Assembly: GCF_011043625.1 (NCBI RefSeq)
Contig: NZ_JAAKGT010000004.1
Span: forward strand, 332,526 to 396,525
Origin: Caulobacter sp. 602-2
GTDB lineage: Bacteria > Pseudomonadota > Alphaproteobacteria > Caulobacterales > Caulobacteraceae
DNA length: 64,000 nucleotides
Direction: 5' to 3'
Position 1 is the stretch's first letter. The number at the start of each line of letters is the position of its first letter. The notes below the pieces were generated by a model that saw nothing but the letters and a program-made list of their open reading frames with translations, did not search any database and was not told where the DNA came from. Of the stretch, positions 24,372 through 31,618 are shown piece after piece. The position numbers were made by a program, and so were the translations under genes.

Positions 24372-24854
24372 CTATTCCTTGCAGTCGGCGCAGCGGCCGT
24401 GGGCCTCGATGGTCACGCCGGTCAGGGCGTAGCCGGCCGCCTGGCCCGCGGCGATGATGTCGGCGGTGGCTTCGGGCTCGAACTCGCGGGTCGCGCCGCA
24501 GCAGTCGCAGATCAGGAACGCGGCGGCGTGGCCGTCGGCCTCGCGCCGGCAGGCGACGTAGGCGTTGAGGCTTTCGATGCGGTGGGCGAAGCCCTGCTTC
24601 TCCAGGAACTCCAGCGCGCGATAGACGGTCGGCGGCTTGGCCGGCGGACCGTCGACGGCGAAGGTCGAGATCAGGTCGTAGGCCTTCACCGGCTGGCCGG
24701 CTTCCAGCAGCAGTTCCAGCACCCGGCGACGCGGGGCGGTCAGGCGCTGGTCGGCCGCCGAGCAGCGAGCCTCGGCCGCCGCCAGTTCGGCGGCGAGCGC
24801 GTCCCCGGCGACGCCGTGGTGGTGATGGTCGTGATCGCACGCAATGTGGGCCAT
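24372..24854 (-). CDS. zur: Fur-family zinc uptake regulator Zur
   Basis: The 160-residue protein starts with a His-rich tail (ACDHDHHHHG), followed by a winged helix (LTAPRRRVLELLLEAGQPVKAYDLISTFAVDGPPAKPPTVYRALEFLEKQGFAHRIESLNAYVAC) and a dimerisation domain with two Cys pairs, CDCCG and CADC. These four cysteines form the structural zinc site of Fur-family regulators. The sequence after the recognition helix (ESLNAYVACRREADGHAAAFLICDCC) is of the Zur type rather than Fur. It would repress zinc import genes when zinc is plentiful. The His-rich N-terminus may add metal binding. Confidence 0.9.
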   Translation of the reverse strand: MAHIACDHDHHHHGVAGDALAAELAAAEARCSAADQRLTAPRRRVLELLLEAGQPVKAYDLISTFAVDGPPAKPPTVYRALEFLEKQGFAHRIESLNAYVACRREADGHAAAFLICDCCGATREFEPEATADIIAAGQAAGYALTGVTIEAHGRCADCKE

Positions 24855-24890
24855 GGGCCACAGGTAGAGGTCGGGAGGGCCCTGCGCAAG

Positions 24891-25661
24891 CTACAGCAGC
24901 GGCCGGGCCACCAGGGCGCTCTCGGCGTCGCACCGCAGCTTGTCCGGCGCCGCTGCGGTGCGGCGCACGGCGGTCATTTCGGCGCGCACGGCCGCCAGGT
25001 CGGCCTTGAAGGCGCGCGAGGTCTTCAGCGCCTTGTGCAGGTTGCGGGCGTTACGGCGACCGGCCTCGACCGAGCTCATGTTGTGCACCCCGCAGACCAC
25101 CCGGCTCTCGCCGAACCCCTGGGCCCTGGCCAGGATCGCCGGGGCGCGGTCGGGGGCGGCCTCGGCCAGCAGCAGCCCGACGCTCCAGCCCCAGGTCGAG
25201 TGGCCGGACGGATAGTCGGGCGACACGGCCAGGCCCACCGTCTTGGGCAGGCAGATCGGGGCGTCCTCGAACAGGTAGGGGCGGGGGCGCAGGTGCTTCC
25301 ACTTGGGGCCGGCCACGGCGGCGCGCACGTCGCCGCGCATGCGCTCCATCATCGCCGCCAGCTTCGGGTTGGTCTGTGGCGTGATGCTGGCTCCGAGCGC
25401 GCAGGCGTAGCCGTCGAGGATGCGGCTCTTGTCGGCGTCGGCCTGGGCCAGCGACCAGCGGGGTCCGTCCTTCAGCGGGCGGGTGGCGCGGAAGATCTCG
25501 CGGTCGCGGCGCTCGGCCGGCGTGCCCTCCTTCGGCGGCGGGGGCAGGTGGTCGCGGGCGTCGAAGGCGCGCGGGTGCAGATAGCGGTCGTCGTCGTCGC
25601 CGGGCAGGGCGGCGCAGCTGGCGAGGGCGAGCGCGGCGACGGCGACGGTGGGCAGGCGCAT
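24891..25661 (-). CDS. Class A nonspecific acid phosphatase (PAP2 superfamily)
   Basis: The 256-residue protein has a probable lipoprotein signal (VAVAALALASCAALPGDDDD) and the three PAP2 motifs: KHLRPRPY, YPSGHSTWGW and ESRVVCGVHNMSSVEAGR, as in PhoN-type periplasmic phosphatases that release phosphate from organic phosphate esters. The ATG at 25661 is required to give the signal peptide, yet it lies only 2 bases after the U-tract of a strong terminator and has no Shine-Dalgarno sequence. Expression therefore needs read-through or a leaderless start near the ATG. Confidence 0.88.
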   Translation of the reverse strand: MRLPTVAVAALALASCAALPGDDDDRYLHPRAFDARDHLPPPPKEGTPAERRDREIFRATRPLKDGPRWSLAQADADKSRILDGYACALGASITPQTNPKLAAMMERMRGDVRAAVAGPKWKHLRPRPYLFEDAPICLPKTVGLAVSPDYPSGHSTWGWSVGLLLAEAAPDRAPAILARAQGFGESRVVCGVHNMSSVEAGRRNARNLHKALKTSRAFKADLAAVRAEMTAVRRTAAAPDKLRCDAESALVARPLL

Positions 25662-25663
25662 AG

Positions 25664-25696
25664 AAAAAGGGTCCCGGAAACGGCTTTCCGGGACCC
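25664..25696 (-). terminator. Rho-independent terminator after the deoxyhypusine-synthase-like gene
   Basis: On the minus strand GGGTCCCGGAAA-GCCG-TTTCCGGGACCC is a perfect 12-bp stem with a 4-base loop, followed by TTTTTCT. The following bases are the ATG of the acid phosphatase. Confidence 0.92.
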
Positions 25697-25723
25697 TGCA
25701 ATCTCAGCCTTGGCCGATCAAGC

Positions 25724-26776
25724 TTACTTGCCGAACAGCTTGTTCCAGCGCGGCTTCTCGCGGCCCTTCCAGGCTTCGCGGTGGTAGGCGTCGCTGGCGA
25801 TCAGCGGAACCACGGTGGTGGCTTCGGCGAAGACCATCTGTTCGTAGGTGGTCGAGACCTTGCCCCACGAGGCGGCTTCCTTGAGGGTCGAGGACGAGCA
25901 GGCGCCGTCGCGCACGTCGGCCACCGTGATCTGGATGGCGTACTTGTGCATGTCGGCTTCGACGCCGAGGATCTCGGCGCAGACGACGGTGTCCTGGGCG
26001 AAGTTCTTCGGAACGCCGCCGCCGACCATGAACAGGCCGGTGGTGCCGGCGGCGATCTTGACGTCCGTCAGTTCACGGAAGTCGGCCACGGCGTCGATCA
26101 TCAGGTAGGGCGCCTTCTCGGCGATCTTTTCCTTCTGGTGCTTGACCAGGCCGAAGCCGGCCGAGCTGTCGACGAAGGCCGGGCAGAAGATCGGCACGCC
26201 TTCTTCGTAGGCGGTCTGGATCAGGCTGCCTTCCTTCTTGGCGTTGCCTTCCGACAGCCACTTGCCCATCTCCCAGATGAACTCGCGCGAGGAATAGCCG
26301 CGCGGCTCCAGGCGGTTGCAGATCTCGAGGATCGTGTGGTCGCAGGCCTGCAGCTCTTCTTCGTCGATGTAGGTGTCGTAGATGCGGTCGATGTAGTTGT
26401 CGCGCAGGACGTTGTCGTCCACCGGGCCGGCGGCCTGATAGTGCTTGAAGCCGAGGGCTTCGAAGAAGTCCATGTCGACGATGCTGGCGCCGGTGGCGAC
26501 CACGGCGTCGATCATGCCGTTCTTCACCATGTCGCGGTACACGTGCATGCAGCCGCCGGCCGAGGTCGAACCGGCCAGGATCAGCCAGGTCGAGCAGCCC
26601 TTGTCGGCCAGGGCCATGTTGAAGATATCGGCGGCGCGGGCGGTGTCGCGCGAGCTGAACGACATCTTGCGCATGGAGTCGATGATCGGACGGGCGTCGT
26701 AGCTCGTGATGTCGACGTGCTCGACGACGTTCTGGAGCAGCTCGGCCTTCTGGTTGTTCGGAACGGGAGCGTTCAT
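25724..26776 (-). CDS. Deoxyhypusine-synthase-like enzyme, probably a polyamine (homospermidine) synthase
   Basis: The 350-residue protein matches the deoxyhypusine synthase family (STWLILAGSTSAGGCMHVYRDMVKNGMIDAVVATGASIVDMDFFEALG; GVPIFCPAFVDSSAGFGL; VGGGVPKNFAQD). The active-site Lys is Lys306 in EAASWGKV. Bacteria lack eIF5A, so the aminobutyl group taken from spermidine is expected to go to another amine, most likely putrescine to form homospermidine. The neighbouring ornithine decarboxylase in the same direction supplies putrescine, which supports this. The ATG at 26776 is the natural start (MNAPVPNNQKAELLQ). A strong terminator follows. Confidence 0.88.
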   Translation of the reverse strand: MNAPVPNNQKAELLQNVVEHVDITSYDARPIIDSMRKMSFSSRDTARAADIFNMALADKGCSTWLILAGSTSAGGCMHVYRDMVKNGMIDAVVATGASIVDMDFFEALGFKHYQAAGPVDDNVLRDNYIDRIYDTYIDEEELQACDHTILEICNRLEPRGYSSREFIWEMGKWLSEGNAKKEGSLIQTAYEEGVPIFCPAFVDSSAGFGLVKHQKEKIAEKAPYLMIDAVADFRELTDVKIAAGTTGLFMVGGGVPKNFAQDTVVCAEILGVEADMHKYAIQITVADVRDGACSSSTLKEAASWGKVSTTYEQMVFAEATTVVPLIASDAYHREAWKGREKPRWNKLFGK

Positions 26777-26945
26777 CGCTTCGGTTTCCCTGACTTTGGA
26801 CGCCCGTCGTTGGAACAAGGCCATCTGCCGGGACGGAGCGACCGGCAGGTGGAAAATGCGAACCGCACTCGACGTCGTCATAACGTCGAGCGCGGCGCGC
26901 GGTTTAACTCAGAAACTTCAAAGTGCTTAGTGACGATTTCGCGTC

Positions 26946-27052
26946 GTGCGTCCTTCGAGGCCCGCTGCGCGGGCGCCTCAGGATGAGGAAGTCAGTGCAA
27001 GGAGGTCCTCATCCTGAGGTGCGAGCCACCGGCGAGCCTCGAAGGACGCACG
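26946..27052. repeat. cgtccttcgaggc intergenic element, copy 2
   Basis: This 107-base element matches 9737-9840 almost base for base, with a few changes in the centre (gaggaagtcagtgcaaggaggtcc versus gaagaattcagtgcagtgagaccc). Outer arms are cgtgcgtccttcgaggc and gcctcgaaggacgcacg. It sits between ODC and the deoxyhypusine-synthase-like gene, which are in tandem. Confidence 0.9.
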
Positions 27053-27068
27053 GTGGTCGACACTCAAA

Positions 27069-28328
27069 TCAGCGACGGCGCTTGCGCTTGCCGGCCGCGC
27101 CCTTGGGACGCGAGAAGCGCACGACCTTGCGTTCCTCGGCCTCGGTGCGGACCACCGGGATCGAACGCTTGGCCAGGCCGTACATCGAGGCCATCGGCGC
27201 GTCCTGCACCTCGACGGTGTCGGTCTCGCCAAAGCCGTTGAAGCGGGTCGACATCGCAACGCCATAGGCGCCCAGCATGCCGATCTCGATGTAGTCGCCT
27301 TCGTCCACGCTTTCCGGCAGCCAGAACGGGCCGGGCATGTGGTCGACGCTGTCGCAGGTGGGGCCGTAGAAGCGGAAGGGCTTGAGGCCCTCTTCCACCA
27401 CTTCGCCGTTCTTGCGGTACAGCTTCACCGGGAAGGGCCACTTCATGTGCGCGGCGTCGAACAGCGAGCCGTACGACCCGTCGTTCAGATAGAGCGCGTC
27501 GCCCTTCTTAAGCTCGACCTTGACCAGCAGCGACGAGGCCTCGGCGCACAGGGCGCGGCCCGGCTCGCACCACAGCTCGGTGGTCTCGTGGACCATCATC
27601 TCGGCGAAGCCGCGGTCGATGGCCGCCAGGTATTCCGACAGATCCGGCGGGACCATGCCCGGATAGATCGACGGGAAACCGCCGCCCACGTCGACGACGT
27701 CGGCCAGCACGCCGGCGCGAACCAGCGCCCGCGAGGCCTGGGCCATCGCCGCCTGGTAGGCGGTGGGGCGCATGCACTGGCTGCCGACGTGGAAGCTCAC
27801 GCCCATCAGGTCCTGCGTCGAGCGGCGCGCCGCCAGCAGCAGGGCCGGGGCGTTGTGCAGATCGACGCCGAACTTGCCCGACAGCGAATAGGCCGCGCCT
27901 TCGGCCTGCACGCCCATGCGGACGATCAGGTTCAGGTCCTTGGCCTGGCCGGTGCTGTCGATGATCTTGGCCAGCTCCTCGTGCGTGTCGAACGAGAAGG
28001 TGCGCACGCCGTGGTCGAAATAGGCGGCCGAAATGGCGCGCCGGCTCTTGACCGGGTGCATGAAGGCCATGCGCGAGCCGGGAGCGTGCTCGGCCACGAG
28101 CTCGATCTCGGCCACGGACGCGACGTCGAACGACCGCACGCCGGCGCTGGCCAGCTCGCGGATCACCCACGGGGAAGGATTGGCCTTCACCGCGTAGAAA
28201 ACGTCGCCTTTGAATTCAGACTGGAACCAGCGCGCCGCTACCGACACCGCGTCCGGTCGCACGAGTGCGACAGGACGTTCCGGTGACCGCTCACGGACCA
28301 GGTCCAGGGGCGTGTGGTACGTGGACAA
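27069..28328 (-). CDS. Type III PLP-dependent ornithine/diamino acid decarboxylase
   Basis: The 419-residue protein is a fold-type III decarboxylase that makes putrescine from ornithine (or cadaverine from lysine). The PLP lysine is Lys48 in VFYAVKANPSPWV, with GVSFHVGSQC, DVGGGFPSIYPG and CEPGRALCAEASSLLVKV for cofactor binding and the active-site Cys in FYGPTCDSVDHM. It is about 20 residues longer than many bacterial ODCs because of a very basic C-terminal tail (RPKGAAGKRKRRR). It is co-oriented with and upstream in function of the deoxyhypusine-synthase-like enzyme. Substrate (ornithine or lysine) is not certain. Confidence 0.9.
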   Translation of the reverse strand: MSTYHTPLDLVRERSPERPVALVRPDAVSVAARWFQSEFKGDVFYAVKANPSPWVIRELASAGVRSFDVASVAEIELVAEHAPGSRMAFMHPVKSRRAISAAYFDHGVRTFSFDTHEELAKIIDSTGQAKDLNLIVRMGVQAEGAAYSLSGKFGVDLHNAPALLLAARRSTQDLMGVSFHVGSQCMRPTAYQAAMAQASRALVRAGVLADVVDVGGGFPSIYPGMVPPDLSEYLAAIDRGFAEMMVHETTELWCEPGRALCAEASSLLVKVELKKGDALYLNDGSYGSLFDAAHMKWPFPVKLYRKNGEVVEEGLKPFRFYGPTCDSVDHMPGPFWLPESVDEGDYIEIGMLGAYGVAMSTRFNGFGETDTVEVQDAPMASMYGLAKRSIPVVRTEAEERKVVRFSRPKGAAGKRKRRR

Positions 28329-28481
28329 TGCACGTAACCCCCTGTTGGAAGTTAAACCCAGGCCGGCGTTAGCAGCGCTTTAGAGGACTTCGGGTCCGCC
28401 GGAGCCGTGCGAAATAGGGGCGATTTCCGGGGATGTAAAGTCCCTTTTGAACGAGACCGCCGAGACGAATTGATCCACCGG

Positions 28482-28499
28482 GCGTCACAAATCCGTTGC
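28482..28499 (+). promoter_or_regulatory. Pho-box-like direct repeat upstream of phnC
   Basis: GCGTCAC-AAAT-CCGTTGC has two 7-base units at an 11-base period, resembling the PhoB box CTGTCAT-N4-CTGTCAC, and ends 67 bases before the phnC ATG. The second unit is weak. The rest of the 28329-28566 divergent region shows nothing else I can assign. Confidence 0.35.
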
Positions 28500-28566
28500 G
28501 TGCACGCAGCAAAGCAGGGAACGGATTTGCCCGCGCTGGAAACCACGTTAAGGATTCGTCCCGACC

Positions 28567-29379
28567 ATGACGTCGGACCCTGTTCTCTCGATCCGCGCCG
28601 TATCCAAGACCTTCGGGTCGCGGAAGGCCCTCAACGCCGTTTCGCTCGACGTGGCGCGGGGCGAGATGATTGCGCTCATCGGTCCTTCGGGCTCGGGCAA
28701 GTCGACCCTGCTGCGCTCGATCGACGGCCTGCAGACCATCGACCCTCCAAGTGAAGAAAATGGGGGCGAGGGCGTGATCACCGCCTTCGGCGGTCCCGTC
28801 CAGGCCAAGGGCCGCGTTTCGGACCAGGTGCGCAAGGCGCGCATCCGCATCGGCTTCATCGCCCAGCAGTTCAACCTCGTCGGCCGGCTGTCGTTGTTCA
28901 GCAACGTGGCGCTGGGATCGCTGGGCCGCATCCCGCTGGTGCGCGGCCTGTTCGGCGCCTGGCCCAGAGAGACCCGCGAGGCGGCCATGGCGGCCCTGCA
29001 CCGCGTGGGCATCTCTGACTATGCGGGCCAGCGCGCCAACACACTTTCGGGCGGCCAGCAGCAGCGCGGCGCCATCGCCCGCGCCCTCGTCCAGAGGGCC
29101 AAGATCATCCTCGCCGACGAACCGGTCGCCTCGCTCGACCCCGTGTCGGCGCGCAAGGTCATGGAGATCCTCCGCGACCTGAACGCCAGCGACGGCCTGA
29201 CCGTCATCGTCACCCTGCACCAGGTGGACTACGCCCTGCGCTACTGCGACCGGGTCGTGGCCCTGAAGGCGGGGCAGAAGGTCTATGACGGCCCGGCCGA
29301 CGCGCTGGACCGTGACAAGCTCATCGAAATCTACGGCCCGGAATTCGAGGACGTGTTCTGGGAAGGAGCCCCGCAATGA
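28567..29379 (+). CDS. phnC: Phosphonate ABC transporter ATPase PhnC
   Basis: PhnC energises uptake of phosphonates or phosphite. Motifs are Walker A GPSGSGKST (about residues 39-47), Q-loop IAQQFNLVGRLSLFSNVALG (with the PhnC-typical NLV), signature LSGGQQQRGAIARAL, Walker B IILADEPVASLD and the H-loop HQVDYALRYCDRVV. A 20-residue insertion before the Q-loop (PPSEENGGEGVITAFGGPV) is unusual. It overlaps phnD by ATGA and is in the order phnC-phnD-phnE. No phn catabolic genes (phnG-M) are in the window, so the transporter stands alone here. Confidence 0.93.
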   Translation: MTSDPVLSIRAVSKTFGSRKALNAVSLDVARGEMIALIGPSGSGKSTLLRSIDGLQTIDPPSEENGGEGVITAFGGPVQAKGRVSDQVRKARIRIGFIAQQFNLVGRLSLFSNVALGSLGRIPLVRGLFGAWPRETREAAMAALHRVGISDYAGQRANTLSGGQQQRGAIARALVQRAKIILADEPVASLDPVSARKVMEILRDLNASDGLTVIVTLHQVDYALRYCDRVVALKAGQKVYDGPADALDRDKLIEIYGPEFEDVFWEGAPQ

Positions 29380-30383
29380 TCCGCCGCAGCCTGATCGCCG
29401 GCCTGATGCTGTCCGGCCTGGCCCTCGCCGCCTGCTCGGGCCCGTCCGAGGCGCCCGCAGCCAAGGACACGGTCAGCTTCTCGATCCTGTCGACCGAGTC
29501 CGCCCAGAACATGGAGAGCTACTGGAAGCCCATCCTGGAGGACATGGAAAAGCAGACCGGCCTCAAGGTGAAGCCGTTCTTCTCGACCAACTATTCCTCG
29601 CTGATCGTGGCCATGGGCGCCAAGCAGACCGACCTGGGCTGGTTCTCCAACCAGTCGGGCCTGGAGGCCGTGCGCCGCTCGAACGGCGAGGTCTTCGCCC
29701 GCACCTTCGACCCCTCGGGCGTTGATGGCTACAAGTCGGTGATCATCGTCCCCAAGGACAGCAAGCTGACCCTCGAGCAGCTTCTGAAGTGCGACAAGTC
29801 GCTGAACTTCGGCATCGGCGACAAGAAATCGACCTCGGGCACCCTGGCGCCGATGACCTATGTGTTCATCCCGGCCGGCAAGAAGCCCGAGACCTGCTTC
29901 AAGCAGGTGCTGACCGGCAACCACCAGAGCAACCTGTTCGCCGTGGCCAACGGCAAGCTGGACGCGGCCACCAACAATTCCACCAGCCTGCGCCTGAACG
30001 CCGAGCGCAAGGACGGCCAGTCCGAGAAGGTCAAGGTGATCTGGGAGTCGCCGACCCTGCCGGAAGACCCGATCATCTGGCGCAAGGACCTCGACCCGGT
30101 CGTGAAGGAAAAGCTGCGCCAGTTCTTCCTGACCTACGCCCAGGGCGACACGCCCGAGGCCGCCAAGCAGCGCGAGAACCTCAAGCGCCTGTCGATCGGG
30201 GGCTTCAAGCCGGCCGACGATTCCCATCTGCTGACCGTGCGCGAGATGGAGGCGCTGGAGAACTTCGGCCTGGCCAAGGAAGGCGGCGACGCGGCCAAGA
30301 TCGCCGACGCCCAGAAGAAGCTGGACGGCATCCGCGCCGAACGCCTGGCCGCCGAGGCCAAGGCCGGCCTGCCCGCCAACTGA
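29376..30383 (+). CDS. phnD: Phosphonate ABC transporter substrate-binding lipoprotein PhnD
   Basis: The 335-residue protein has a lipoprotein signal (LMLSGLALAACSGPSE) and a type 2 periplasmic-binding fold with PhnD features: FSILSTESAQNMESYWKPILEDMEKQTGLKVKPFFSTNYSSLIVAMGAKQTDLGWFSNQSGLEA and STSGTLAPMTYVF. It would sit tethered in the periplasm and deliver phosphonate to PhnE. The start overlaps the end of phnC (ATGA). The C-terminus has a charged helix (AQKKLDGIRAERLAAEAKAGLPAN). Ligand range (2-aminoethylphosphonate, phosphite, others) cannot be read from sequence. Confidence 0.92.
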   Translation: MIRRSLIAGLMLSGLALAACSGPSEAPAAKDTVSFSILSTESAQNMESYWKPILEDMEKQTGLKVKPFFSTNYSSLIVAMGAKQTDLGWFSNQSGLEAVRRSNGEVFARTFDPSGVDGYKSVIIVPKDSKLTLEQLLKCDKSLNFGIGDKKSTSGTLAPMTYVFIPAGKKPETCFKQVLTGNHQSNLFAVANGKLDAATNNSTSLRLNAERKDGQSEKVKVIWESPTLPEDPIIWRKDLDPVVKEKLRQFFLTYAQGDTPEAAKQRENLKRLSIGGFKPADDSHLLTVREMEALENFGLAKEGGDAAKIADAQKKLDGIRAERLAAEAKAGLPAN

Positions 30384-30385
30384 CG

Positions 30386-31204
30386 ATGAGCGACGCTCCG
30401 ATCCCGGCCCCGCCGAAGCGTTCGACCTCGGCGCTCGCCTTCGACGTCCTGTTGTGGGGCGGCGTGGCGCTGCTGCTGATCATCAGCTTCAAGCCGGCCG
30501 AGATCGACAAGTTCCCCGAGCTGTTCGCCGGTTCGGAGCGCATGCGCGAGTTCGCGCGCGGCTTCTTCTCGGCCTTCACCGATCTGGACGCCTTCCTGGC
30601 GATGGACTGGTCGCTGTTCGTCGCCAAGATGTGGGAGACGATCCAGATGGCGTTGTGGGGCACGGCGCTGGCCGTGCTCGTCGCCGTGCCGCTGGGCATT
30701 CTCGGCGCCCGCAACATCACGCCCTGGTGGATCCAGCAGCCGGTGCGCCGCCTGCTCGACCTGATCCGCTCGATCCCCGACCTGGTGGTGGCGCTGATCT
30801 TCATCACCGCCGTGGGCCTGGGGCCGTTCGCCGGCGTCATGGCGATCATGTTCAACACCGGCGGCGTGCTGGCCAAGCTGTTCGCCGAGGCCGTGGAGTC
30901 GATCGACAAGGGGCCGGTCGAGGGCGTGCGCGCCACCGGCGCGGTCAAGCTGCAGGAGATCGTCTGGGGCGTGATCCCGCAGGTGGCCCCGCTGTGGACC
31001 AGCTACGCTCTCTATCGCTTCGAAAGCAGCGCCCGCTCGGCCACCGTGCTGGGCCTGATCGGGGCCGGCGGCATCGGCCAGATCCTCATCGACTCGATCA
31101 ACGCCTTCCAGTTCGACCAGACCGGCTGCATCGTCCTGGTCATCGTGGTGGCGGTGTCGATGATCGACCTGCTGTCGCAGGCGATCCGTTCGCGCCTGCT
31201 GTAG
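30386..31204 (+). CDS. phnE: Phosphonate ABC transporter permease PhnE
   Basis: The 272-residue permease has about six hydrophobic segments and the binding-protein-dependent transport EAA loop (AEAVESIDKGPVEGVRATGAVKLQEIVWGVIPQ) that couples to PhnC. Start at ATG 30386, 2 bases after the phnD stop, giving MSDAPIPAPPKRSTSALAFDVLLWGGVALLL; an earlier in-frame start inside phnD is not used. A CCCGCCAAGCC...GGCTTTGGCGGG hairpin (about 31255-31290) follows and may stabilise or end the transcript, but there is no U-tract. Confidence 0.92.
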   Translation: MSDAPIPAPPKRSTSALAFDVLLWGGVALLLIISFKPAEIDKFPELFAGSERMREFARGFFSAFTDLDAFLAMDWSLFVAKMWETIQMALWGTALAVLVAVPLGILGARNITPWWIQQPVRRLLDLIRSIPDLVVALIFITAVGLGPFAGVMAIMFNTGGVLAKLFAEAVESIDKGPVEGVRATGAVKLQEIVWGVIPQVAPLWTSYALYRFESSARSATVLGLIGAGGIGQILIDSINAFQFDQTGCIVLVIVVAVSMIDLLSQAIRSRLL

Positions 31205-31618
31205 GCGTCGCGCGCCGCTTCGCCTTTGAAATTTCCAGCGACGGTTTTGTGTCACCCGCCAAGCCCGCGCGCCGTCCGGCGGCTTTGGCGGGGACGGAGC
31301 GCTCGCGCCCATCTCGCGGCGAAGATTTCGCGAGCATGACTGCCCGTGTCCTCAAGTATATCGCCGCGCCATCCGGGGCTTTTAAGTCGGCGAATCCGCC
31401 ATGGGCGGCGGGCGAAGGTCTCTAGGGCGAACCGGCGGTTTCAGATCTAGTATCGTCCGTCAAAAACGAACGTTGTTATCTACAATTTATGCATGAGTGC
31501 GGCGGCCTGTATCGGCTGTGGCGCAAATTTATCACGTCTTGAAACATACATATTGGTGTCGCCGAAGCGTCATCGCTGGCGTTTTATCCCCCGCCCCACC
31601 AAGAAGGGGTACACATTC
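31205..31618 (+). promoter_or_regulatory. phnE - TonB receptor intergenic region with Pho-box-like repeat
   Basis: These 414 bases hold no convincing gene. The first ~90 contain the phnE-distal hairpin. The last ~190 become AT-richer. GGTGTCG-CCGA-AGCGTCA at 31555-31572 has two GNGTC units at an 11-base period and ends 46 bases before the receptor ATG; it resembles a Pho box weakly. I looked for a cobalamin riboswitch and a Fur box and saw neither. Confidence 0.35.

Noticed and set aside
31205..31618. Cobalamin riboswitch or Fur box before the TonB receptor
   Set aside because: I found no GCCACTG-type B12 box or conserved riboswitch core and no Fur-like GATAAT palindrome.
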